Assembly: GCA_963693085.1 (NCBI GenBank)
Contig: OY856409.1
Coordinates: 1,337,614,915-1,337,678,914, forward strand
Direction: 5' to 3'
DNA: 64,000 nucleotides
DNA from: Alisma plantago-aquatica
Lineage: Eukaryota; Streptophyta; Magnoliopsida; Alismatales; Alismataceae
Notes under the pieces: model-generated
The model's database searches: none
Seen by the model: only the letters and a program-made list of their open reading frames with translations
Told to the model about the DNA's origin: nothing
Part shown: positions 1 to 9,758 of the stretch, piece after piece
How the letters are laid out: every line of letters begins with the position of its first letter
How positions within the stretch are numbered: position 1 is the stretch's first letter
Program-made: the position numbers and the translations under genes

Positions 1-1
1 G

Positions 2-511
2 TTTTACCTAGTTGATGCATGGTATGCCATCACTCGTCAATTTCTTGCACCTTATCGCAACACAACTTACCATATTTCTAAGTACTGAGGAAACAGACAT
101 TCATACAACAACAAGAAGGAGATGTTCAACCACCGCCACGCTCAATTACGTAATGTTGTATAAAGAGCATTCAGTGTGTTGAAGAGGCGGTTTGCCTATC
201 TTAAAAAAGGGGCAACATATCCTATACATTCGCAGTGTCGCCTCGTAATGGCTTGTTGTATCCTCCACAAATTTATACATCACCAACATGATGGTGACAC
301 TATGATGGATGAACTCACAGATGACAGTTCAATGTCTGCCGTCCCACCTACTGGGGTCGACATGAGTTCCCTACAACAAACAACTCCGGCCGATGCAAGG
401 GAGGGTGATGTATTACGTGAAACCATTTCTATTTTCATTTGGGATACTCATTGTCCTTACTTTGTACTTGTAATATTTTTTGAAGCGTATGATAACTCAT
501 CAACCACGTGA
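2..511 (+). pseudogene. PIF/Harbinger transposase, C-terminal part (DDE_Tnp_4)
   Basis: Frame 2 reads from the window edge. It opens with the YLVDAWYA block, which holds the second catalytic aspartate (the family usually has DAGY, here DAWY). Next come RHAQLRNVV and RAFSVLKRRF, then the MACCILHKFI helix typical of the transposase C-terminus. Two in-frame stops are present: TGA at 86-88 and TAA at 161-163. The TAA sits exactly where the family has the catalytic glutamate between RNVV and RAF, so the DDE triad is destroyed. The tail after residue ~40 of the 176-511 ORF is acidic and poorly conserved, as usual for the family. The family call rests on motif recognition; the loss of function is directly visible. 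Confidence 0.82.
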
Positions 512-1240
512 CTTTGGTGCCCTAAATTGTTTGTTTTATGAAATGTTTTATGGCTCCTAATTAAAAACGTCACATTATGTTTCATTAGGTTGTCTTAAAA
601 TGGAGAATGGAATGCCTTCATGTCCATGTGGCCTTCAATGCACTGTATGAGTATATATGGATGTCGCGGATGCGACAAATGGACATTTTGAAGACAACAA
701 CCCCAGAGACCGTATTTTACATGTGGTAGGGGTCTTGTTCCGAACAGATGTCATATGAGGTTGTCCGCGCAACATGTTCAACCTACAGTGGCCACACTTA
801 CTATAGTTAGGGATGCAATGCTAACACAACTTGCATATGCACGCAACAAATGCAAGATATGGTCAGAACAATGTGACTTTGTCTGTTCGACAAGAGCAGA
901 CACTGATAGGCTAGAATAAGATACTTCAACTCTATGGAAGAGGTGACAATATATTCACCAACAAATTCACATCACAAGCGATAAGGACTCTTCAACTGAG
1001 GAAGACGGATACAATACATCATAGATGTATAACAACCTAATTTCAATTTTCTTAATTGTTGTAATAATTGTTTTCCCGTACAGACATTTGTTTTCCATAC
1101 AATCTAATTAGTTTGTAATGTTGAACCCGTTATTTTTCCATGTCAATTGTTTCATATTATGTGTTGTCCAAGTCAATTGCTAATGCAATACCTTATCTGG
1201 TCCAACAAATCACATTGTTGATGCAGTAGCTAAGTCGATA

Positions 1241-1576
1241 GTGAACCCCATCATGGACGACATTTCCATTGATGCTGACATATCACCTACAATACCTAGG
1301 TCAGTTAGCATTAGGAGTGGCCACCAAAAGGTGTTAGAAATCATAATCGTGCATGAACAAAGCGCATATGACCTATACCGAATGCGACCACATACTATAA
1401 TGGCCCTTGTGGACAAGTTTGAGAGTCGTGGCTTGTTACAAAGTACTAGAGTCGTGGCTTTTGAACAAAGGGTGTATGACTATATTGTCATGCAAACCGC
1501 ATTGACATGTACAACAACACATTCTACGGAAGAGGTTCCAATATCTTCGCCAATGACTTCACATCAAGAGCGATAA
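1241..1576 (+). pseudogene. PIF/Harbinger transposase N-terminal domain fragment
   Basis: This is an open segment of 111 codons. Residues 42-85 (AYDLYRMRPHTIMALVDKF and the following RGLLQSTR) match the N-terminal helical domain (DUF8040-like) that precedes the catalytic core of plant PIF transposases. Family members there read like 'C..lFRM....F..L...L..rgLL.dtr...veEqv'. The catalytic core does not follow: after residue ~90 the sequence leaves the family and joins a block that also occurs at 935-1030. The segment shares strand and frame with the C-terminal remnant at 2-511 but lies downstream of it, so it cannot be the start of that same protein. Confidence 0.6.
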
Positions 1577-1760
1577 GGACTCTTTAACTGAGGAAGATGG
1601 ATACAATACATCATAGATGTATTACGATCTTTCAAAATTAACTTTGCTTTTCTGTTTGAACAATCAACTAGACCTATTCATATGTTTTGCAATTTATATT
1701 TGAAATCTATGTTCAGACCCGACATTATTTTACTAATCATCAATCATGTTTTAGATTTTG

Positions 1761-1910
1761 ATGAATCCAACTGAAGTTCTGAGGTGTGATTGTGGTTTAG
1801 ATGCAGCCTTACGGCTTAACATAGAGGATGCATGGTTACATGATTTTGGCATTCTTAATGAAAGGTCGGGCGAAATGTATTACACATGTCCTTCTCATGA
1901 GGTGCTCTAG
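1761..1910 (+). pseudogene. possible GRF-type zinc-finger remnant
   Basis: This is a short 49-codon open frame with CDCG near residue 9-12 and MYYTCPS near residue 40. The spacing resembles the plant GRF zinc finger (CxCG ... NPGRxFyxC). A second degenerate example lies at 601-720: CPCGL, a stop, then on a shifted frame YFTCGRG. The following 70-codon open stretch (2050-2262) has no recognisable domain. Such zinc fingers are sometimes found inside plant transposons. The match is short, so the call is tentative; the two related copies in tandem are the main support. Confidence 0.3.
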
Positions 1911-2610
1911 TAAATACATAAATAATAGGTTGCCCTTGTTTACGCTGGACATTCGTTAGCATTCACTTGAACTTGATAATACATTTTAGGGAAAATATTG
2001 ATGCAGATACGTCCATTGGGCAGTCGATCTCCCCCGAACAACTGATTCTTTGAAAGCCAAGATTATGTTTCTAACTGTTGAGTGCAAGTCATTGTGGGGC
2101 CAAGCTATGAACATGAAGGACTTTGTAGAAATTCATCACAACTACAATGATATATACACAAATAAAAATTATGAGTATGAGGTTCTACAAAGCTACATTG
2201 CCAGTTTGGAGGAAGATTGTAGTCTTCTTTTGGACATTCTTTCACCTCCGATGATGCCATAGAGTTAAATGGTAGAGCTTCATTAAGATTGTCTACCGTT
2301 GGATTTTATTAATAGTATAATCTTTCTTAATTAATAAACTGATATAAATGTTGTATTACATTGTGAGGTTGCTATTTTTTTCATAACATTCCTGAATGTT
2401 TTATGGACGGTGTATATTATTTATCGTAATGTTGCTGAATGTTATTTAAAGTCAAATAATCATATTATATCCCCTTAATTGTGACATACACCCTTACTGC
2501 TGAAATATATTACTTATAGAATCTGTAATATGATTGGGCAACCAACTACACCGTATTTTATGTGATCTACAGAGCTTGATATGGTTATTAGATGTATGAT
2601 GAGAAACCAA

Positions 2611-2860
2611 TATGAACTGGGGAGATGTGTGAATGGAGTATATACTACACATGCTTGGAGGGAGGCATGGCGTGACTTCTGAAACATAATAGGGGCCCTT
2701 ACATATCTTTGAGTGAGTTGCAAATGAGATGGCAATACATAAGGAGAGAGTTCATAAGAGATAATCTTTTCATTTTGGGAGATTTATTGCCTCCCCCGCC
2801 TTTGGCCGTTCAACACAACTTTGTAATGACTTGTCACACTTACCCACCTGGAATTGTTTA
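2611..2860 (+). pseudogene. Myb/SANT-like ORF1 remnant of PIF/Harbinger
   Basis: Frame 1 around 2641 gives THAWREAWRDF, then a TGA. After a frameshift near 2697 the next frame gives PYISLSELQMRWQYIRREF. Together these match the two later helices of the Myb/SANT-like DNA-binding domain encoded by the second gene of PIF/Harbinger elements, where families show 'W..i...F......ys..QLk.rw..lkk.f'. The partner protein normally helps bring transposase to the terminal repeats. A frameshift and stops make it non-functional. The domain family is recognised from the motif only, and a host-derived SANT fragment cannot be excluded. Confidence 0.5.
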
Positions 2861-3235
2861 ATACCTTAACACTTATGAATGAAACAAACAACCACATCAG
2901 ACGGTGAAACAAACGCATGAACTTGTAACATATTTGCTCGACATTTGCTAGGCATTGTATTTGTTTGTGTTTGCTTTGCAACATTTAGTTGCAAAACTTT
3001 TGTGTTACATTAGTTTGTTGGTACCATCATTTGACAAACTTCTACTTTACTCTTATCTTTATAAGACTTACATCACGTTCAAACTTGTTTTTAGCTAAGT
3101 TTTCTTGCAATATTTATTTGTATACATTCTTGTCACAATTAGTTTACTATTAATAATATTTGCTCATATTTATATTTATTTAATTTAGATTACGCAATTG
3201 CGTTCAAAGGCAAGGGCAAGGTTTGAAAAAATTTT

Positions 3236-3288
3236 GATGTACCGCAAGAGTCAAATCTTGCGGTACATCATGTGAACCAAACGTCACC
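3236..3288. repeat. right terminal/subterminal repeat of PIF element with perfect hairpin
   Basis: A perfect 14-bp inverted repeat, GATGTACCGCAAGA and its complement, is separated by the 6-nt loop GTCAAA (3236-3269). It lies immediately inside the element end (complement GGTGACGTTTGGTTCA, 3273-3288). The flanking TTA at 3289-3291 fits the superfamily's target duplication. Confidence 0.65.
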
Positions 3289-3559
3289 TTAGGATGTGGT
3301 TTTTATTTGGACTAAATTTTGGGCACGCTCATCCGCTCTCACACGCAGTGACGTGCGCTCAAAATCAGCCCCTGGTGGTTTTTTTTTGAAATTATGCAAT
3401 AAGTAAATAAATTTGTTTCGCTTATAACTTTTGAACCATAATGAATTTTTTTAATGAAACACAAATCATTGGATTCGTTACGAAAAATACAATCCAACAA
3501 GACTAATGTTGACATGTTTTTGAGGAAAAAAATACAAAAATGATATATATAAGTTAATT

Positions 3560-4745
3560 GACATCCAAAGATGGTTCATTGCCGCTTCATTGATGCCTAG
3601 AAATGGTTCATTAACACCCAAAGTATAAAAATGATGCCCAAGTAAATATTGTACGTGCTAAATCACACCTAAGGTAATTAACAACCAAACAATTATGGTA
3701 ATTCACAATAAAAAATAACATAAGGGCGCCCATAAATGGCTATTGACACCCAAAGATGTTTAATTGACACCCAAAAGTATAAAAATAGCACCCAAATAAG
3801 GCATAATAAGTTTGTTTGACACTCAAAAAATTTAGCAATTTTATGCGCTATTTAGCTATTTTTGGACGCTATGGCACTCATTAATGGCTATTGACACCCA
3901 AACATAGTTAAATGATGCTAAAAAATAGTTCATTGACACCCAAAGGTATAAAGATGGCGCCCAAATAAGGTATTGACAACCAAAACAACATAACGATGCC
4001 CAAATAAGTTTGTTTGACACCCAAGAACAACTAAATGGCGCCCAAATATGATTTTACGTGTTAAATAGGGACTAATGATACTTCACACTCAATAACAACT
4101 TAATGGCGTCCAGAAATGGCTATTTGACACCCAAAGATGGTTAATTGATGTCCAAAATGGTTCATTGACACCCGAAAGTATAAAAGTGCCCATAAATGGC
4201 TATTAACACCTAAAAATAGTTAATTGATGTCCAAAATGGTTCATTGACACCCAAAAGTATAAAGATGACATCCAAATATGGTACTGACAACCAAAACAAC
4301 ATAACGATGCCCAAATAGGTTTGTTTGATACCCAAGAACAATTTAATGATGCCCAAATATGATTTTACACTTTGAATAGGGTAAAAGGGTACTTCACAAC
4401 TGATAACAACTTAATGGCGCCTATAAATGGCTAATTGACATCCAAAGATGGTTAATTGATGCCCACAATAGTTCATTGACACCCATAAGTATAAATATTG
4501 CGCCCAAATAAGGCATTGACAACCAAAAATAACGTAACGTCGCCCAAATAAGCTTGTTTAGCACTAATTTTTTTACCATTTTTGGGTGCTACTTAGCCAT
4601 TTTGGGGAGCTATTTGATCGTTTTGGGCATTTTCAGCCATTTGTGGCATATCACCATTTTTGGTACTTTTTATCTTTTTTGGGTTCTATATAGGCATCTT
4701 TAGACGCCTTTAGCTATTTTTAGGTGCATACTCACTAATTTCAGG
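3560..4745. repeat. degenerate minisatellite of GACACCCAAA-type keywords
   Basis: The interior is built of ~20-35 bp phrases each containing GACACCCAAA, GATGCCCAAA or GGCGCCCAAA. They are arranged in a higher-order unit of roughly 230 bp: the phrase CATTGACACCCAAA followed by GTATAAA recurs near 3933, 4163, 4241 and 4473. From about 4566 to 4745 the same keywords run in the opposite orientation (CCATTTTTGGG-type), and a short reversed stretch also occurs near 3830-3880. It has no coding capacity. Confidence 0.7.
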
Positions 4746-4805
4746 CACTTAATTTTTGGACTTCTCCCTTCTCTAATATTGCATCATCACTTCCCTCCTC
4801 TCTTT

Positions 4806-5090
4806 TTACCTATTTCCTCAAAAGTATATCAACATTACTCTTGTTTGAATATATTTATATCACAAATTTAATAGTTTTTATTTCGTTCAAAAATTCATCA
4901 CATTTTAGAAACTATAAACACAACAATTTTCTCTCTCACCGCAACACATATTCATATTATTTTTTTAAATGTAACAATATTAGTCTTGTTGGAATGTATT
5001 TTCATAACGAATCCAATGTTTTTTTGTTTCATCAAAAAAGTCATCACGGTTCAAAAGTTATAAGCAAAACAAATTTATTTATCAATTAGA
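4806..5090. repeat. tandem duplication of the right inverted-repeat arm
   Basis: Two adjacent diverged copies of the same ~130-bp block, 4806-4940 and 4965-5090, both match the complement of the left arm. The first copy also retains the CCTCAAAAGTATATCAAC edge, which matches the left-arm inner edge near 3508-3526. The right arm of the foldback element is therefore doubled while the left arm is single. Confidence 0.55.
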
Positions 5091-5222
5091 CAACATCCAC
5101 CTACCCATCCAATTAAAATCCGCTACGACATACATCTCCAATCAGCTTCTCCCCCAGCAAAATCACCTTGCCACCCAACCAGCAGCGTGTAGCACTTGCG
5201 TGTGAGGGGTGTTGCGCGTGAC

Positions 5223-5766
5223 CAGATCATTTTCATTTTTATTTGGTTAGCGGATAGGAATAAAAAATGTTGGTTTCTAACTTATATTTGCTTAAATTCT
5301 TAGAGTTGATGGCAATCAAGTCTGTGTTTGAACACATCTTATTTCGATTCTGTCTAAAAATGCTCGATCTGAACCTGATCAGAAACTAATTTTGGTCACA
5401 TTTGTTCAATCTGAACCCGAAATTCGTATTTGGGTCTAACATGATATGCCCGATGGACCTGAAATACCATGGTACAAAAAACTCGAAATACAAACCCTAA
5501 AAATCCAAATCTGAAAAAACTCAAAATACAAACCCGCTAAACCCGAATTATAAGACATATTTGTTGGATAAGTATTGTTTTGTAAACAAATACCTACTTA
5601 AATTTTTGTAAATCAAAAGATACTAATTAAAATGGTATATACCTACATCATAGAAAAAATACTAATTATTATTAGATTTAATTTCAGGTCAATCAGATTT
5701 TCATGTCGACAAGTGTAAGCCTCAGACCTGATTAGTAAATAAATTTGAGTTTTTCAGATTTGGGTC
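5223..5766. other. AT-rich spacer with short CGAAATACAAACCC-like repeats
   Basis: No gene was recognised. Around 5460-5550 phrases such as CTCGAAATACAAACCC and AATCCAAATCTG recur. The sequence just left of the LARD insertion (TCAGATTTGGGTC) continues logically into the sequence right of it at 52816 (GGTCACTTCGGATAGG), so both are parts of one older repeat interrupted by the insertion. Confidence 0.4.
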
Positions 5767-8704
5767 TGTCACCCTAATCTTTGGAACCTAGAAAGTACAC
5801 GATTAAGTTATTAATAGGATCAATTTACGATATATTTATGTTTACTATAAGGTTCCATCCATTTTGCATGATCTATGGATGTAAGGAAAAAAAGTAGTAG
5901 AAAGGGTCTTTTGTACGATTTGGTCAATTTTAATGTTTTAGAATCATTGATATGAACTTAACAATGTTCATATGCTTGTTAAGACACAATAAGATCGTGG
6001 TTTAGGTATGGTAAAGATCGATGTTAATTTGGTCACTCAACTTGATGATAAATACAATCATGATCACCTAAGTTGAGGATAGTTTGATGACTATATATAT
6101 AATTGATGTGAACTAAGCTCGCACATGTATGAAATTAGGGATAACATTGTGTTCTTTATAATAGGTATTGCACATGGTACAATTTTGGTGATTTTTAGAG
6201 TTAATTTAGTGACTCAAAAAAATGATCAATGTCATAGGACAAGTGAAATTGCACACATGATACAAGAGAAGTATAAGTAGTGAGCTAGCCTATGCAGATT
6301 ATTCTACAAGAGGATAATATGTATATGAGGTCTTGGTTAAAGTTTTCGAAGAATTGAGATTAAGGAGTAGCCTATGAAAATTTTATAGGAAATAAGAAGG
6401 AAAATATAATTTTATGGCTTAATTGAGTAATGAACTATGGAATTTGAGATTGGGCCAGGTTTATGCCCAAATCGGCGGCTCAGCTGAGCAATGTGCCGGT
6501 TCAATAGGTGCTTGCGAAAAAAAGGGAAAGGAGACTCGCGAGTCCCCTTTTGGAAAGAAACATGACTAAAACAGAGTCCCACAGAAAGAAGATATATTCA
6601 CGAGATCTAGAAGGGGAAGGGTTATAAAAGTAGTAGTTTGTTGAGGGATCAGGGTGGCGGCTTCAGTTCTAGGGTTTTATACTACAATCAAGATAGGAAG
6701 GAGGAGAATGAAAGAGAAATAGAGGGGCGGCGCTGTAAAGGATGCGGACCGGGGGACCTACGATCTCAAACTATCCTCAGATGCAGATGGTCTACTATGG
6801 TCAAGGAGCGATGGACAAAGTCAAGTATGGTCTCCTTAAGCTCAATGGTGACCAAGGGGTCGAGCACGAGCCACCCAACATTGGTTTATGCAGCGCCGGT
6901 GGCTTCACTCTGTCAATAGATAGCAGGCGTTACACAAGTTAGCAAAGGAGATGGGATAGAAATTGAGATCCCCATGGACATGTTGTGGTACTCTGGAGGC
7001 GAGGTGCACCGCTGGGTGATTTCTTTATCGACAAAGCTGGAAGAGTGGGGAGATGAGAAGGAGGTGGGGGAGAGAGTGCATCGGAGGCGACACTCTGTTT
7101 TCATGGAGAAACATAGTACCGACGTGAAGAGGAAGGAGCGAGGGGCGGGTCTCTTGGGCTAAGCGGATTCACATCCATCTGGGGGACCCGCGAGCTCAGA
7201 CCCTGGGAGCCCAGGTCAGGCAGTGTGGCTCATCAACAGCCGTTAGATCTAGTTTGGATGGCTTCAAGCATGCTAAAGAGGTAAATTTTAGGAAAATCAT
7301 AACTTGAGATTTTGTTATCTGATTTAGATGAATAAGGTACCTATAGAAATCTCATGATGTTTACTATCCTATAAAAATACAGTCAAAGGGTGTTTTGGAT
7401 GTTTGATATTTATTTGAGTTTGATTGCTAAAATATGAAGGATTTCTATATTTTGGGCATTAAAAATAGCAATTGACTTTATAAATTTATGAATAATTTAT
7501 CGTAATCTTATTTTGGTATTCCTAGTATGATTCCAAAGCCTGATCTTTGTAATTTGATATTTCTATATGAGTTTTGGTGCTAACCCTAATAAGGGAATTT
7601 TGGGTATTTCACCCATGATCTGATTATGAAATGATATGATATTTTAATATATGATCTTACTACATTGTATGATTACTTTTTTTGGAGATTTGATGAAGTT
7701 TCTTATGTTATTATATTAGTATTTAGTATTGGACTTGAGTGGCCATTATGTAAGTATAATAGATGATTATCTTGACACAATAAGTGTTGTATGTATGCCT
7801 AATTAGAGGTAAGTGGTTCATGCCCATGAGTATTTCAGTTTATCAAATCTAGTACATTTACATGCATCTTAAATGAGAACTTAATATCCAATGTTCTAAT
7901 TAGATATGTAGGAAAGATATTCTATACTTTATGATTGTGATATTTCATAGGCTCAATGTATTAATTAGAAATGTGTCATGAGATGGTAATGAATTCACAA
8001 GGATAGAAGGTTAAATTAATCTCATATTTCTTAATGTTTTTCTATGTGAATGCTCAAGACCACAAGCAAAGAAATACAAGTTAAGACTGACATACATCCA
8101 TGGTAATGAGATATAACCATGTGTTGAGATTTTTAAGTATGAACATACTATAGGGTTCCTCACTTTTATACATATAATTGAGTATTAAGATTTCAAGGAG
8201 AGACACATTATCAAGATTTCTTATATATATAAAGATCTAAGAACTAAGGAGTTAATCAAATTTCATAGAATGAGCAACATCTAGAAGCAAAATACAAAGT
8301 GAGATTTGAATGTATTAAGACTTGATCTATTTTCAATATAAGGGCCCTATTAGAGTGTATTTAATTTGATTTTATGATGATAGATATAAGATTATGATGC
8401 ATTAAGTTATGTGTAGGTTTCAAGGTACAATGGCATAAGATTCCTTTTGTAAGACTTAAGGTTTAATACATAAGTTCATATGTAGACATTGAGATTCAAG
8501 GCATGATCTATTATAATGAGTTTTTGTAGAGATTGTATCTTCCTGTCATATAGTATGTTTATAGATATTCTATGCTTAAATTACTCTCACATACTTTATT
8601 GAGTTACTCTTTTTATCCTTAGTATTTATATATTCTGACCATATGCTCCTTCCCAAGCCTTGAGACCCATTTGTTATATTTAGTACCAATAAAGTCATAC
8701 TATT
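5767..8704 (+). repeat. LARD 5' LTR, first segment
   Basis: It aligns over its whole length with 48202-51514 of the 3' LTR, with differences of roughly 4-5% by eye. It lacks ~400 bp that the 3' LTR has at 50222-50627. The short ORFs in the 6638-7162 region are shared, GC-richer leader-like sequence after the TATA box and show no conserved domain. The segment ends where the Copia element entered, at CATACTATT. Confidence 0.85.
6621..6630 (+). promoter_or_regulatory. probable TATA box of LARD LTR
   Basis: GTTATAAAAG lies after a purine-rich stretch and is followed by a GC-richer leader. The same box is conserved in the 3' LTR at 49058-49067. Transcription would start about 30 bp downstream. 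No other strong TATA-like motif with this context was seen in the LTR. Confidence 0.5.
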
Positions 8705-9240
8705 TGTGAAACAACCTGCATCCCCAGCGATATCGACAGGAGGTCGATGGTATCGACAGAGTCACAACAACAGAACATCATTCTGTCGATACTATCGACA
8801 GTCCTATCGATGGCATCGACAGACGAACAGTGGAAGAAATCGGCAATCTGCCTCCTGGTTCTATCTTTATTATATTATTTGTTTTATTATTTTTCTATTA
8901 TGTTCTCCTTTGTACCACAATGTATCTTACCCTAATATATAAAAAGAAGAGAGACAACTATTGCCCTCTCACGCAAGCTGCACCTAGCAGCCACAAACAT
9001 CATTCGTCTCCCTTCTCTCTCGTTCACATGGTATCAGAGCGGACCCCACGAGACAAGTGTGAGGACCACACCCTACCTAAAAAAAAGAAACAAGTACAAG
9101 CACACAAAAGTGGATGCACTTGAGGGGGGATGTTAGAATCCCATACCACTGAGCTTTGGGGAGGTCCTGGAACTTATAAGGTGTGTGGTCCCTTCACCCA
9201 TTGCCAATTGGTTTTGGGTTGAATACCACACATACTGATA
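8705..9240 (+). repeat. Copia 1 5' LTR, composite
   Basis: The first part, 8705-9028, runs TGTGAAAC...GTTCACA with a TATA box near 8935-8944 (AATATATAAAAAG). It is followed directly by a primer-site copy TGGTATCAGAGC (9029-9040). About 90 bp later a purine tract ACTTGAGGGGGGA precedes a 110-bp unit 9131-9240 (TGTTAGAAT...ACTGATA) that again abuts a primer site at 9241. The 3' LTR has the same composite layout, so the whole 536 bp behaves as the LTR. Short palindromes TGTCGATA/TATCGACA lie at 8726-8822, upstream of the TATA box. Confidence 0.75.
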
Positions 9241-9252
9241 TGGTATCAGAGC
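9241..9252 (+). promoter_or_regulatory. primer binding site (initiator tRNA-Met), Copia 1
   Basis: TGGTATCAGAGC directly follows the composite 5' LTR. This 12-mer complements the 3' end of plant initiator tRNA-Met. A second identical 12-mer sits at 9029-9040 inside the composite LTR. Confidence 0.8.
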
Positions 9253-9758
9253 AAGGCCTGCTCTAGGCTGCCGTCTCTCCCCACCGGTAGTCTTTCCCTC
9301 TCTCTTCTTCCTTTTTCTTCCTCCTCATCTGCCAGATCTTCTTCATTACGGCAGCGGTAGAGCCGCCGCACGGCGTGCAATCGTGATCCGCCGCTGGGCG
9401 TGAAGCCGCCATCAAGTGGCTCCTCCCCTCCATCATGATGGGCCCTTGGTATCTCTCCACTGCTGCTGTTGGCTCAGTCTCGAAGGTCGAGGGCAACATT
9501 CTCTTCCCCAACGTTTTTCACACAACCACCAGTCAATCCGTCAGAAATTGCTATCGTTGTTTGAGAATCTTCGGGTGATTTGATGACCATCTAAAATCTA
9601 AACCGGAGGACTAGTCTCTGTATGATTATTATCCTAGTCACACCTCCTCCATATGTGATTAGGAAAATCGTCCGGAGGCTGTGAATGCGTCAATAACACA
9701 TTTCTCTTTGTTTCTTGTGTGACATGTATCTCTCTGTCACCTCAGCCATCCTTGTGAT

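Larger units (their letters stand above)
1..3288 (+). mobile_element. PIF/Harbinger DNA transposon, right part, decayed
   Basis: This is the window-truncated right portion of a PIF/Harbinger-type cut-and-paste element. It contains a transposase C-terminus (2-511), a separate transposase N-terminal segment (1241-1576), a Myb/SANT-like ORF1 remnant (about 2611-2860) and a right terminal repeat ending at 3288. On the minus strand the end reads GGTGACGTTTGGTTCA, the usual style of plant PIF/Tourist ends, and it is followed by TTA (3289-3291), the target trinucleotide of this superfamily. The left end lies outside the window. The domain order (C-terminus before N-terminus, same strand) means that either two copies are present or the element is scrambled. 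All reading frames are broken. Confidence 0.75.
3321..5222. mobile_element. long-inverted-repeat (foldback-type) element, ~1.9 kb, non-coding
   Basis: The left arm 3321-3540 is an inverted copy of sequence at the right end. The clearest block is 3400-3520 against the complement of 4970-5085; both contain AAATAAATTTGTTT, CTTATAACTTTTGAACC, CATTGGATTCGTTA and CCAACAAGACTAAT. The outer tips (GGGCACGC at 3321, complement GGTCACGC at 5222) also match loosely. The interior is a degenerate minisatellite. No protein is encoded. The architecture fits a foldback or Mutator-like non-autonomous element; no convincing target duplication was found, so the superfamily stays open and the end positions are approximate. 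Confidence 0.6.

Noticed and set aside
9029..9040. tRNA-Met gene fragments (TGGTATCAGAGC)
   Set aside because: Each occurrence abuts an LTR end and has no cloverleaf around it, so these are primer binding sites.
8747..9123. Small hydrophobic ORFs in the Copia LTR (FIILFVLLFFYYVLL type)
   Set aside because: They recur in every LTR copy because of a T-rich tract before the TATA box; no independent evidence of coding.
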